From assembly GCA_025210265.1 (NCBI GenBank), contig JAOASD010000002.1:24555-88554 (forward strand): a stretch of DNA of 64,000 nucleotides, given 5' to 3'. Below, in pieces: positions 51,740 through 61,599 of this stretch (its first letter is position 1; every line of letters begins with the position of its first letter). Both the position numbers and the translations under genes were made by a program. The notes beneath the pieces are model-generated. The model was not told where the DNA came from and did not search any database. It was given only the letters and a program-made list of their open reading frames with translations. Source of the stretch: Pelagimonas sp. (lineage in GTDB: Bacteria > Pseudomonadota > Alphaproteobacteria > Rhodobacterales > Rhodobacteraceae).

Positions 51740-54247
51740 TTACCCGTTCACACGGATGGTTTCGTTTTTGGGATCATAGGGGCTGTCGCAGGTGACAACC
51801 GCATCCCACAGCTGGTCCATGATCTTGACCTTCAGCTTCTGACCTTCGACCGCGAGATCGGGGCGGACATAGCCCATGCCGATGCTCTTCTCAAAAGCAA
51901 CCGAATAGCCACCCGAGGTCAGACGCCCAACGCGGGTGCCATCCTCGGTGTACAGCACTTCGCGGCCCCAGGGATCCGCATCCGCCGGACCGTCAATCAG
52001 CATGGTGACGCATTTGCTGCGGATGCCCTTGGCTTCCATCGCGGCCTTGCCGTTGAACTCTTTGCTCTGGTCGATAAAGCGCGGCAGGTCGGCTTCGGCC
52101 GGGGTCGCGTCGCGGCCCAGTTCGTTGCCAAAGGCACGGTAGGATTTTTCCTGACGCAGCCAGTTCTGAGCGCGCGCGCCGACCAGCTTCATACCGTGCT
52201 TTTCGCCCGCTTTGTTCAGCAGATCCCACAGGTAGTTCTGCATCTCGATCGGGTGGTGCAGTTCCCAGCCCAGTTCACCGGTATAGGCCACACGGATCGC
52301 ATTCACCGGGCACATGCCCAGTTCGATCTGCTTGGCCGACAGCCAGGGGAACGCTTTGTTGGTCAGGGCGTTTTCAGGATCCGCGTCAACGATGATCTCT
52401 TTCAGGACATCGCGCGACTTGGGCCCGGCGATGGCGAACACGCCCCACTGGGTGGTCACGTCCTGGATCTCGATATAGCCGAACTCCTCCATCTTGTCCT
52501 CGGCGGCTTTGCGCAGGAAGTCCGCGTCATATTCCGTCCAGGCACCGGCAGAGACGAGGTAGTAGTTGTTCTCACCATTGCGCACGATGGTGTATTCGGT
52601 GCGGGTGGTCCCGGCCGAGGTCAGGGCGTAGGTCAGGTTGATCCGGCCCACTTTCGGCAGTTTGTTACAGGTCAGCCAGTCCAGGAAAGCGGTCGCACCG
52701 GGGCCCTTGACCACATGTTTGGTAAAGGCGGTTGCGTCGATCAGGCCAACGCCGTTGCGGATCGCTTTGGCTTCGTCCACGGCATATTGCCACCAGCCAC
52801 CGCGACGGAAGGAACGCGCCTCTTCGTCAAAGTTTTCGGGCGCATCCACGGGGCCGTAATAGTTGGGGCGTTCCCAGCCATTGACCCAGCCAAACTGTGC
52901 GCCTTTGGCCTTTTGACGATCAAAGGCAGGGGCTGTGCGCAGCGGACGGCAGGCGGGGCGCTCTTCGTCCGGGTGGTGCAGGATGTAGACGTGCTCGTAG
53001 CATTCTTCGTTCTTGCGCGCGGCGAACTCGGTGGTCATCCAGTTGCTGCTGTAGCGTTTGGGGTCCAGCGAGGCCATGTCGATATCGGCTTCGCCATCGA
53101 CCATCATCTGGGCGAGGTAATAGCCGGTGCCGCCCGCGGCGGTGATCCCGAACGAGAACCCTTCGGCCAGCCACATGTTGCGCAGGCCCGGAGCCGGACC
53201 CACCAGCGGGTTGCCGTCAGGCGTGTAGCAGATCGGACCGTTGAAATCGTCTTTCAGGCCGCTTTCCGCACAGGAGGGCACGCGCTCCGCCATCGCCATG
53301 TACTGATCCGCGATCCGGTCGATATCCAGCGGGAACAGGTCCGCGCGGAAGCTGTCCGGCACACCATGTTCAAACCGTGCGGGCGCGCCGCGCTCATAGA
53401 TGCCCAGGATCCAGCCGCCGCGCTCTTCGCGGGCATAGGATTCATTGTCGGCGTCGCGCACAACGGGGTGCTCGGGGTTGCCTGCTTCGCGCCATTTGAC
53501 CAGCTCGGGGTCTTTATCCATGACGATGAAAGTGTGTTCCACGGGAATCGCCGGCATCTTGATGCCCAGCATCTTGGCGGTGCGCTGCGCATGGTTGCCC
53601 GAAGCGGTCACGACGTGCTCGGCGGTGATAACGACTTTTTCGTCGCTCTCCACCAGGTTGCCGCCCTTTTCCACCATCTTGGTGCAGGTCACTTCCCAAT
53701 GGGTGCCGGTCCAATGGAAATCATCCGCCTGCATTTTGCGGTGGATTTCGACACCACGCTGGCGCGCGCCCTTGGCCATGGCCTGGGTCACGTCGGCGGG
53801 GTTAATATAGCCATCTTCGGTGTGATAGATCGCACCTTTCAGGTCGCCGGTTTCGATCAGCGGCCAGCGTTCTTTGATCTGATCCGGGGTCAGCCATTCA
53901 TAGTCCACACCGCAGGTTTCCGCAGTCGAGGCATAGAGCATGTATTCGTCCATGCGCTCTTGGGTCTGCGCCATGCGCAGGTTGCCCACCACGGCGAAAC
54001 CCGCGTTCAGGCCGGTCTCTTCTTCAAGGGTCTTGTAGAAATCGACCGAGTACTGGTGGATATGGGTGGTCGCATAGCTCATGTTGAACAGCGGCAGCAG
54101 GCCTGCGGCGTGCCAGGTGGAGCCCGAGGTCAGCTCATCGCGTTCGATCAGCATGACATCGTCCCAGCCGGCTTTTGCCAGGTGATAGGCGATCGAGGTG
54201 CCGACGGCACCGCCACCGACCACCAGAGCTTTGACATTGGTTTTCAT
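51740..54247 (-). CDS. Dimethylglycine/sarcosine dehydrogenase-like flavoprotein with C-terminal GcvT domain
   Basis: 835 residues. FAD-binding Rossmann motif VVGGGAVGTSIAYHLAKAG (about 9-27) is followed by STWHAAGLLP, whose His46 aligns with the covalent FAD attachment site of dimethylglycine dehydrogenase. After the DAO domain come an FAO_M-type middle segment and a GcvT aminomethyltransferase domain (FAIAGPKSRDVLKEIIVD, then YTGELGWELHHPIEM, then GYVRPDLA). It removes an N-methyl group, passing it to folate. Specificity (dimethylglycine, sarcosine or a related amine) cannot be read. The ATG at 54247 has GGAGAG upstream. It complements soxBDAG in the same window. Confidence 0.9.
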   Translation of the reverse strand: MKTNVKALVVGGGAVGTSIAYHLAKAGWDDVMLIERDELTSGSTWHAAGLLPLFNMSYATTHIHQYSVDFYKTLEEETGLNAGFAVVGNLRMAQTQERMDEYMLYASTAETCGVDYEWLTPDQIKERWPLIETGDLKGAIYHTEDGYINPADVTQAMAKGARQRGVEIHRKMQADDFHWTGTHWEVTCTKMVEKGGNLVESDEKVVITAEHVVTASGNHAQRTAKMLGIKMPAIPVEHTFIVMDKDPELVKWREAGNPEHPVVRDADNESYAREERGGWILGIYERGAPARFEHGVPDSFRADLFPLDIDRIADQYMAMAERVPSCAESGLKDDFNGPICYTPDGNPLVGPAPGLRNMWLAEGFSFGITAAGGTGYYLAQMMVDGEADIDMASLDPKRYSSNWMTTEFAARKNEECYEHVYILHHPDEERPACRPLRTAPAFDRQKAKGAQFGWVNGWERPNYYGPVDAPENFDEEARSFRRGGWWQYAVDEAKAIRNGVGLIDATAFTKHVVKGPGATAFLDWLTCNKLPKVGRINLTYALTSAGTTRTEYTIVRNGENNYYLVSAGAWTEYDADFLRKAAEDKMEEFGYIEIQDVTTQWGVFAIAGPKSRDVLKEIIVDADPENALTNKAFPWLSAKQIELGMCPVNAIRVAYTGELGWELHHPIEMQNYLWDLLNKAGEKHGMKLVGARAQNWLRQEKSYRAFGNELGRDATPAEADLPRFIDQSKEFNGKAAMEAKGIRSKCVTMLIDGPADADPWGREVLYTEDGTRVGRLTSGGYSVAFEKSIGMGYVRPDLAVEGQKLKVKIMDQLWDAVVTCDSPYDPKNETIRVNG

Positions 54248-54355
54248 CAGACGACTCTCCGGAATGATTTGAGACATTGAATACCGCGCCCCGCCCCCCC
54301 AAGCCGAGCCAGCCCGACGCGTCATCCGACAAAAGCGACCTAGCGGCGTCGCACA

Positions 54356-54386
54356 GGGGGCAGATGGGGGGCAGATGGGGGCAGAT
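54356..54386. repeat. G-rich tandem repeat, three copies of (G)5-6CAGAT
   Basis: GGGGGCAGAT at 54356, then G6CAGAT and G5CAGAT, directly adjacent, 109-140 bp upstream of the dehydrogenase ATG. Could be an iterated operator or a site prone to copy-number change; three G runs are one short of a canonical intramolecular G-quadruplex. Confidence 0.6.
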
Positions 54387-54428
54387 CACCTGTCAGATTG
54401 ATGCAAATAGCGACATTTGCGCCCCCGA

Positions 54429-55106
54429 TCAGGGGTCATTCAGCCGCGCCTGATGGCCTGACTGCGACGGGGACAGCAGCCGCAGGCGCAGAGATTCAAG
54501 GTTGATGGCGCGTATGATCCGGCGGGTGACAGCCGGGTCGGCGCGGGCGTCGATCAACAGCGCGATCTCTGTCCCGATACGGGCGCGAAAGCGATGCCAG
54601 CCCTCTGGCGATCTGGCGGAATGATCGTGAAACGCCACCCCGTCCTGCACCAGCACGATCGGGCGGGGATCCGCAGGCGGCGCGATATGTTGGCGGCCAG
54701 ACTGTGCCACGCCCGGCGCGCTACGCACCGCTGCGTGTGGCGGCAAATACCAGCCCTGCAGCACAATCACCTGCGCCCCCTGACGATAGACATACCCACT
54801 GGCGGCGGGGTCAGCCGGTGCCATTTCCGGGACAGAGCGCGTCAGATCCGCAGACAGATCATGCCGCTGCCAGCCCGCTGGCGCCGCAGGAAAGGCCAGG
54901 TTCAGCGCGCGCCCCCGCCGCATTTCCACCCCTGCCTGCCGGGCCGCCTGTGCCCCACGGTTTGCGACACTGTCGCGCCAGCCGGACAGGCCGAACTCTG
55001 TCGGGGACTGCCCGGCCTGTCGGGCTTCATCCAGATAGTCCCGCGCGGCAACAGAGAGCAGCGCAAACAGGACAATACTGGCCATGCTGGTCACAACCCG
55101 GTTCAT
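54429..55106 (-). CDS. Hypothetical protein with N-terminal membrane anchor
   Basis: 225 residues. N-terminal hydrophobic segment (VVTSMASIVLFALLSVAARD, about 4-23) may be a signal anchor or signal peptide. The rest is probably periplasmic: LAFPAAPAGWQRHDLSADL, then GYVYRQGAQVIVLQGWYLPP, PIVLVQDGVAFHDHSARSPEGW and ALLIDARADPAVTRRIIRAIN. Codon use is normal for the region. I do not recognise a family. It lies alone, divergent from mreB across another small gene. Confidence 0.7.
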   Translation of the reverse strand: MNRVVTSMASIVLFALLSVAARDYLDEARQAGQSPTEFGLSGWRDSVANRGAQAARQAGVEMRRGRALNLAFPAAPAGWQRHDLSADLTRSVPEMAPADPAASGYVYRQGAQVIVLQGWYLPPHAAVRSAPGVAQSGRQHIAPPADPRPIVLVQDGVAFHDHSARSPEGWHRFRARIGTEIALLIDARADPAVTRRIIRAINLESLRLRLLSPSQSGHQARLNDP

Positions 55107-55247
55107 CCCACGCCCCTTTGCCCTCTATTCCACTCGCTCGCCACACCGCCCCGCGCGGCCCAGCCCCCGATACCACAGCGCAGCATCACGGCAGAACAAG
55201 GGCAGCGTCAGGAAAATTCCGCGAAAGCGGCTTCTGCCGCGCTTAGC

Positions 55248-55667
55248 TCAGCAATTATACATGTAGCTGGACACCAGCTGATCCGTCGCCATGCGCCCGG
55301 TCGGCTGACAGTTGCGATGCACTTCGCGCGTACCGCTCATGACCACGCGCAGCGGGTTCTGCAGCACCGGGCCTTCGACCCAATATTCCAGCGGGTTGCC
55401 GGGACAGGCGCTGGAAAACACGCGGGCCAGCCCGGAATACCAGTCGCCAGTCTTGTTGCCATTGAACAAAAGCGTGCCCGAATAGACGCCGGAATTGCGC
55501 AGCCCCGAACGCGGCGCTTCGTAATAAAAGGCGCGGCCCGATCCGCTGGCGGTCAGGCGCATCACCGATCCGTTATGGTTCCAACAGCTGTCCGCCGCCA
55601 CCGGCGCGGCCTGGACCATCACCCCAACACCAAGCGCCAAAACCAGGGCGCAGATCTTTCTGAACAT
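55248..55667 (-). CDS. Secreted hypothetical protein with Cys-Trp start
   Basis: 139 residues. Signal peptide ICALVLALGVGVMVQAAPVAA with cleavage before DSCWNHNGS. The mature part is beta-rich and has four Cys (DSCWNHNG, SACPGNPLEYW, RNCQPTG and the C-terminal YNC), consistent with two disulphides and a small extracytoplasmic domain. NHNGSVMRLTASGSGRAFYY and GDWYSGLARVF resemble small exported proteins of unknown function in Rhodobacterales. No operon partner. Confidence 0.72.
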   Translation of the reverse strand: MFRKICALVLALGVGVMVQAAPVAADSCWNHNGSVMRLTASGSGRAFYYEAPRSGLRNSGVYSGTLLFNGNKTGDWYSGLARVFSSACPGNPLEYWVEGPVLQNPLRVVMSGTREVHRNCQPTGRMATDQLVSSYMYNC

Positions 55668-55858
55668 GGCATATCCTCCTGTGAATTGTCTTGAATAGCG
55701 GCAGTTTGCCGGGCGCCTGATCCCCCTGTCAAAGCATTCCCGGCAAAATGGTTCTGCCCCTCATGCACTCACCACGCCCAAAACAGGGGCGATTGCGGCG
55801 ATTCCCCGCTGATCCGGGCGTGACTTTCCCTTTCCCCCGGCCCGCCCCTTGCCTATAA

Positions 55859-56965
<1,107 letters not shown>

Positions 56966-57081
56966 GGCAGCCCTGCGCGCGGCGATGGACAAGCGCCGCG
57001 CTTTCCCTGCATGATCCTGCCGGCTGCCAGCCCCAACCGGGCTGGCCACGCATTTACCGGTAAAGAGGTTGCAAAGACAGC
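56966..57081 (+). promoter_or_regulatory. mreB-mreC spacer with two hairpins and a palindrome
   Basis: Hairpin 1: GCGCGGCG / CGCCGCGC at 56977-57001 followed by TTT, terminator- or attenuator-like. Hairpin 2: GCCAGCC / GGCTGGC at 57026-57046. Then the palindrome TTTACCGGTAAA at 57053-57064. Together they could reduce read-through so that MreB is made in excess of MreC and MreD. Confidence 0.5.
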
Positions 57082-57993
57082 TTGGCCACGGACCGCAACA
57101 GCGATGATTTTTCTGGCCCCCTGAAGCGGTTGCTTCTGGTGATTTTGGTGCTGTGCCTTGCGTCGGTGTTTCTGGTCTGGCGCATCGACAGCCCGCGGGT
57201 CGAACGGTTTCGCGCCCGCGTGGTGGATGCGGTGGTGCCCAATATGGATTGGGCCATGGCCCCGGTCACAGGCGCGGTGCGCATCATCCGCGATTTCCAA
57301 AGCTATCAGCGCATTTACGACCAGAACCGCGAATTGCGCCGCGAGCTGCGCCAGATGACCGCCTGGAAAGAGGCCGCGCTGCAGCTGGAACAGGAAAACG
57401 CCCGGCTGCGCGATCTGAACAATGTGCAGCTGGATCCGCGCCTGACCTATATCACCGGGGTTGTGCTGGCCGATAGCGGCAGCCCGTTCCGCCAGTCGGC
57501 GCTGATCAATGTGGGATCGCGCGATGGCATCGTGGATGGCTGGGCGACCATGGACGGGATCGGCCTTGTCGGGCGGGTCAGCGGCGTGGGTGCCAATACC
57601 AGCCGGGTCATTCTGCTGACCGACACGACCAGCCGCATTCCCGCGATCATCCAGCCTTCGGGCCAGCACGGGCTAGTGGCCGGGGACAACACGCTGGCCC
57701 CGACGCTGGATTTCCTCGAAGACCCCGATGCGGTGCAGCCCGGCGATCAGGTTGTGACCTCTGGCGATGGCGAAGTCTTTCCTCCGGGGTTGCTGATTGG
57801 CCGCGTGGCGCAGGATCCGGGCGGGCGTCTGCGCATCCTGCTGGCGGCGGATTACGAACGGCTGGAATTTCTGCGGGTGCTGCGCGATCACGGGGCACGG
57901 CGCGTCACCACGCCCAGCGCCCTGATCGAACCCGAAGCCCTGCCCGGATCGGACACCGATCCCAGTCCCAGCCAAGAGCCCAGCGATGGCTGA
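57082..57993 (+). CDS. mreC: Rod shape-determining protein MreC
   Basis: 303 residues: one N-terminal membrane helix (RLLLVILVLCLASVFLVWRI, about 16-35), a coiled coil (QSYQRIYDQNRELRRELRQM to ARLRDLNNV, about 74-116) and two beta domains in the periplasm (ALINVGSRDGIVDGWATM; DQVVTSGDGEVFPPGLLIG). It links MreB to PBP2. A TTG start is assumed, giving MATDRNSDD; no ATG lies in frame before the helix, and the ribosome site is weak. It overlaps mreD by 8 bp. Confidence 0.95.
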   Translation: MATDRNSDDFSGPLKRLLLVILVLCLASVFLVWRIDSPRVERFRARVVDAVVPNMDWAMAPVTGAVRIIRDFQSYQRIYDQNRELRRELRQMTAWKEAALQLEQENARLRDLNNVQLDPRLTYITGVVLADSGSPFRQSALINVGSRDGIVDGWATMDGIGLVGRVSGVGANTSRVILLTDTTSRIPAIIQPSGQHGLVAGDNTLAPTLDFLEDPDAVQPGDQVVTSGDGEVFPPGLLIGRVAQDPGGRLRILLAADYERLEFLRVLRDHGARRVTTPSALIEPEALPGSDTDPSPSQEPSDG

Positions 57994-58525
57994 GCGCACA
58001 GCCGGACAGGTCTGGGGGATGCGGCTGGCCTTTCTGGCGCTGGCCGGGGGGATCATGTTCATCCATCTGTTGCCACTGGAAACCACGCCGCGCCGCTGGG
58101 CCGCGCCGGATCTTTTGGTCGCGCTATGCTTTGTCTGGGCGCTGCGCCGCCCGGATTATGTGCCCGCCATCGCGGTGGCCGGGGTGATGTTTCTGGCGGA
58201 TCTTTTGCTGCAGCGCCCGCCGGGCCTGTGGGCGCTGCTGGTGCTTTTGGCGACCGAATGGCTGAAACGCCGCGACCGGCATATGCGCGACACGACCTTT
58301 CTGGCGGAATGGGTGACGGTGGCCGCGGTTCTGCTGGGGATCACGCTGGCCTATCGCCTTGTGCTGTCGCTCTTGATTGTTTCGCCGGGGATGCTTTTCT
58401 TGTCACTGATGCAATTTGGCATGACTGTGCTGGCTTATCCTTTTGTGGCGGCGCTGTCGCATGTGGTGTTCCGCGTGCGCCGCGCCTCGCCCGGAGAGCT
58501 GGACCCGCTGGGGCGCAAAACATGA
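57986..58525 (+). CDS. mreD: Rod shape-determining protein MreD
   Basis: 179 residues, about five membrane helices (LAFLALAGGIMFIHLLPLE; DLLVALCFVWALRRPDYVPA; LWALLVLLATEW; WVTVAAVLLGITLAYRLVLS; FGMTVLAYPFVAALSHVVF). Length, topology and position after mreC identify it; sequence motifs are weak in this family. The stop overlaps the mrdA start (ATGA). Confidence 0.93.
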   Translation: MAERTAGQVWGMRLAFLALAGGIMFIHLLPLETTPRRWAAPDLLVALCFVWALRRPDYVPAIAVAGVMFLADLLLQRPPGLWALLVLLATEWLKRRDRHMRDTTFLAEWVTVAAVLLGITLAYRLVLSLLIVSPGMLFLSLMQFGMTVLAYPFVAALSHVVFRVRRASPGELDPLGRKT

Positions 58526-60447
58526 AACGAACGCCAAAGGAAACCGCGAAAAGCGCGCTGACCATTTCCCGCCGGGCGCTGTTGCTGGGCGGTGTGCAGC
58601 TGGGCTTTGCCGGGGTGCTGGCGCTGCGGATGCGGCATATGCAGGTCGATCAGGCCGATGAATTTCGCCTGCGCGCCGAAGAAAACCGCATCAATATCCG
58701 GCTGATTCCCCCCGCGCGCGGGCGGATTTTTGACCGCGAAGGCCGGGTGATCGCGGAAAACGAGCCGACCTTTCGGATCACGCTGGTGCGCGAAGACACG
58801 GATGATGTGGATCAGGTGATTGCCCGGCTGGCCCGGCTGGTCGAACTGGACGAGGACGACCTGAACCGCGTCTATGTCGAGATGGAGCGCACCCGGAACA
58901 CGCCTTTCCTGCCGATCACCGTGGCCGATCGCGTCAGCCGCGCCGAAATCAACCGTGTGGCAGTGAACGCCCCTGCCCTGCCCGGCATTGTCCCCGAAGA
59001 GGGCCTAAGCCGCGTCTACCCGCAGCACGATACCTTTGCCCATGTGGTTGGCTATGTCGGCCCGGTCTCGGATCGTGATCTGGCCAGTTTCGAAGATCCC
59101 CCGCCCCTGCTGCGCATCCCCCGCTTTCAGATCGGCAAGGTCGGGGTGGAAACCAAACACGAAGAGGTGCTGCGCGGCAATGCCGGCACCAAGCGGGTCG
59201 AGGTCAACGCCGCAGGCCGTATCATGCGCGAGCTGGACCGCCGGGTTGGCGAGGCCGGGGCGGATCTGCAGCTGACGCTGGACAGCGCATTGCAGGACTA
59301 TATCAAAGCGCGTCTGGGCGAAGAATCCGCCAGTGTCGTGGTGATGGATCTGGAAAAAGGCGACCTGCTGGCCATTGCTTCGGCCCCCTCTTACGATCCC
59401 AATAAATTTGTGCGCGGCATTTCCCACAAGGATTACAATGCCTTGCGCGACAATGACCACCGCCCTCTGGCGTCAAAAACCGTGCAGGATGCCTATCCGC
59501 CCGGCTCGACCTTTAAAATGGTCACGGCGCTGGCCGCGCTGGAGGCCGGGCTGGTCACGCCCGAAGACACCTATTACTGCCCCGGCCATCTCGAAGTCGG
59601 CTCGCGCCGGTTTCACTGTTGGAAACGCGTCGGCCATGGCCATGTGAACCTGGAAAGCAGCCTGCGCGAAAGCTGCGACGTCTATTATTACGAACTCGCC
59701 CTCAAGGTCGGGATCGAGCGCATCGCCGCCATGGGCCGCCTGCTGGGGCTTGGCGAAGCGCATGAGCTGGAGATGTCCGCCGTCACCGCCGGGTTGATGC
59801 CCGACAAGGAGTGGAAGCTGCGCGAGCGCGGGGCGGAATGGCTGATCGGGGATTCGGTCAACGCCTCTATCGGGCAGGGCTTTGTGCTGTCCTCGCCTTT
59901 GCAGCTGGCTGTGATGAGCGCCCGCATCGCCACCGGTCGCACCATCAGCCCCCGTCTGGTCAAAAGCATCAATGGCCGCGAAACCCCCAGCCGCGCGGGT
60001 GAGCCGCTGGGTCTGAAACCCGACCATCTGAACTGGATCCGCCGCGCCATGTATTCGGTCAGCAATGACCGGCGCGGCACGGCCTATGGGTCACGCATCA
60101 TCGGCGATGGCTATCGGCTGGCCGGTAAAACCGGCACGGCGCAGGTGCTGAACCGCGTGGTGCGCAACCAGGATGTGCCCTGGGAAGAACGCGACCACGC
60201 GCTGTTTGTCAATTTCGCGCCCTATGACGCGCCGCAGATCGCGGTGTCTGTGGTGGTGGAACATGGTGGCGGTGGGTCAACCGCGGCGGCCCCGATCGCG
60301 CGCGATGTGACCTTGCAGGCGCTGTACAAAGGCGACCCGCCGCTTGACGCCTATCCGACCAAGGACCGCCCCAAAATCAAGGCCTTGCAGGAACGTCTGG
60401 CCCGCGAGCGTCAGGCGCGCGAGGCCGAAAGGAACAGCCGCGCATGA
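58522..60447 (+). CDS. mrdA: Penicillin-binding protein 2 (peptidoglycan transpeptidase)
   Basis: 641 residues: short cytoplasmic tail, membrane helix (ALLLGGVQLGFAGVLALRMR, about 20-39), PBP dimerisation domain with PARGRIFDREGRVIAENEP near 65, and a transpeptidase domain with the catalytic S329-T-F-K332 (YPPGSTFKMV), SxN-type triad SCDVYYYELA and KTGT near 537 (LAGKTGTAQV). It cross-links wall material during elongation together with RodA, encoded next. Confidence 0.97.
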   Translation: MKRTPKETAKSALTISRRALLLGGVQLGFAGVLALRMRHMQVDQADEFRLRAEENRINIRLIPPARGRIFDREGRVIAENEPTFRITLVREDTDDVDQVIARLARLVELDEDDLNRVYVEMERTRNTPFLPITVADRVSRAEINRVAVNAPALPGIVPEEGLSRVYPQHDTFAHVVGYVGPVSDRDLASFEDPPPLLRIPRFQIGKVGVETKHEEVLRGNAGTKRVEVNAAGRIMRELDRRVGEAGADLQLTLDSALQDYIKARLGEESASVVVMDLEKGDLLAIASAPSYDPNKFVRGISHKDYNALRDNDHRPLASKTVQDAYPPGSTFKMVTALAALEAGLVTPEDTYYCPGHLEVGSRRFHCWKRVGHGHVNLESSLRESCDVYYYELALKVGIERIAAMGRLLGLGEAHELEMSAVTAGLMPDKEWKLRERGAEWLIGDSVNASIGQGFVLSSPLQLAVMSARIATGRTISPRLVKSINGRETPSRAGEPLGLKPDHLNWIRRAMYSVSNDRRGTAYGSRIIGDGYRLAGKTGTAQVLNRVVRNQDVPWEERDHALFVNFAPYDAPQIAVSVVVEHGGGGSTAAAPIARDVTLQALYKGDPPLDAYPTKDRPKIKALQERLARERQAREAERNSRA

Positions 60448-61583
60448 GCTTTCTGGAATATAACCTGCAAACCGTGCCTTCGGGCTGGCGCAAGATCCTG
60501 CATCTGAACTGGCCGCTTGTTCTGCTGCTGAGCGCGGTGTCCAGCGTCGGGTTTCTGATGCTGTATTCCGTGGCGGGCGGATCCTTTACCCCCTGGGCCG
60601 AACCTCAGATGAAACGATTTGCCATGGGGCTGGTCGGCATGATGATCGTCGCCATGGTGCCGATCTGGTTCTGGCGCAACATGGCCTTTCTGGCCTATGG
60701 CGGGGCGCTGGTGCTGCTGGTTCTGGTGGAGCTGATCGGCAGTGTCGGCATGGGCGCGCAGCGTTGGATCGACCTTGGGTTCATGCGGCTTCAGCCCTCG
60801 GAACTGATGAAGATCACGCTGGTGATGTTTCTGGCCGCCTATTACGACTGGCTGCCACTGAACAAGGTGTCGCGCCCGCTTTGGGTGGCGCTGCCTGTGC
60901 TGATTATCATGATCCCCACGGCGCTGGTGCTGTCGCAGCCTGACCTGGGCACCGCGATCCTGCTGATGACCGGTGGCGGGGTGCTGATGTTTCTGGCCGG
61001 GGTCCACTGGGCCTATTTCGCCACGGTGATCGGGGCCGGGGTCGGCACGATCTGGGCCGTGTTCCAAAGCCGCGGCACGGATTGGCAATTGCTGAAAAAT
61101 TACCAATTCCGCCGCATCGACACGTTCCTTGACCCCAGCTCGGACCCTTTGGGCGCGGGCTATCACATCACGCAGGCAAAGATCGCCATGGGGTCCGGTG
61201 GCTGGACCGGGCGGGGGTTCATGCAGGGCACCCAGTCGCGGCTGAACTTTTTGCCGGAAAAACACACGGATTTTATCTTTAACACTCTGGCCGAGGAATT
61301 TGGCTTTGTCGGTGGGTTTTCCCTGCTGGGTCTTTACGTTCTGGTGCTGGTTTTCTGCATTGCTTCGGCCATCCAGAACAAGGATCGCTTTGCCTCTCTG
61401 CTGACCCTTGGCATTGGCGTAACCTTTTTCCTGTTCTTTGCGGTCAATATGTCCATGGTGATGGGGCTGGCCCCTGTTGTCGGGGTGCCCCTGCCGCTGG
61501 TCAGCTATGGCGGGTCGGCCATGCTGGTGCTGTTGATGGCCTTTGGACTGGTGCAAAGCGCGCATGTTCACAGGCCGCGCTAA
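60444..61583 (+). CDS. rodA: Peptidoglycan polymerase RodA (SEDS family)
   Basis: 379 residues, ten membrane helices. SEDS landmarks: LNWPLVLLLSAVSSVGFLML near the start, GAQRWIDLGFMRLQPSELMK near 110, QPDLGTAILLMTGGG and QSRLNFLPEKHTDFIFNTLAEE-type loop (as three pieces), ending VVGVPLPLVSYGGSAMLVLL. The conserved Asp of the catalytic cavity is in the LPEKHTDFIF loop region. It overlaps mrdA by 4 bp (ATGA) and forms the polymerase-transpeptidase pair with PBP2. Confidence 0.97.
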   Translation: MSFLEYNLQTVPSGWRKILHLNWPLVLLLSAVSSVGFLMLYSVAGGSFTPWAEPQMKRFAMGLVGMMIVAMVPIWFWRNMAFLAYGGALVLLVLVELIGSVGMGAQRWIDLGFMRLQPSELMKITLVMFLAAYYDWLPLNKVSRPLWVALPVLIIMIPTALVLSQPDLGTAILLMTGGGVLMFLAGVHWAYFATVIGAGVGTIWAVFQSRGTDWQLLKNYQFRRIDTFLDPSSDPLGAGYHITQAKIAMGSGGWTGRGFMQGTQSRLNFLPEKHTDFIFNTLAEEFGFVGGFSLLGLYVLVLVFCIASAIQNKDRFASLLTLGIGVTFFLFFAVNMSMVMGLAPVVGVPLPLVSYGGSAMLVLLMAFGLVQSAHVHRPR

Positions 61584-61599
61584 AAGGAACGAGGAAACC

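Noticed and set aside
52196..54280. 694-codon frame opposite the dimethylglycine dehydrogenase-like gene
   Set aside because: Antisense shadow; composition dominated by Phe/Val/His/Gly from the reverse strand of a strongly coding gene.
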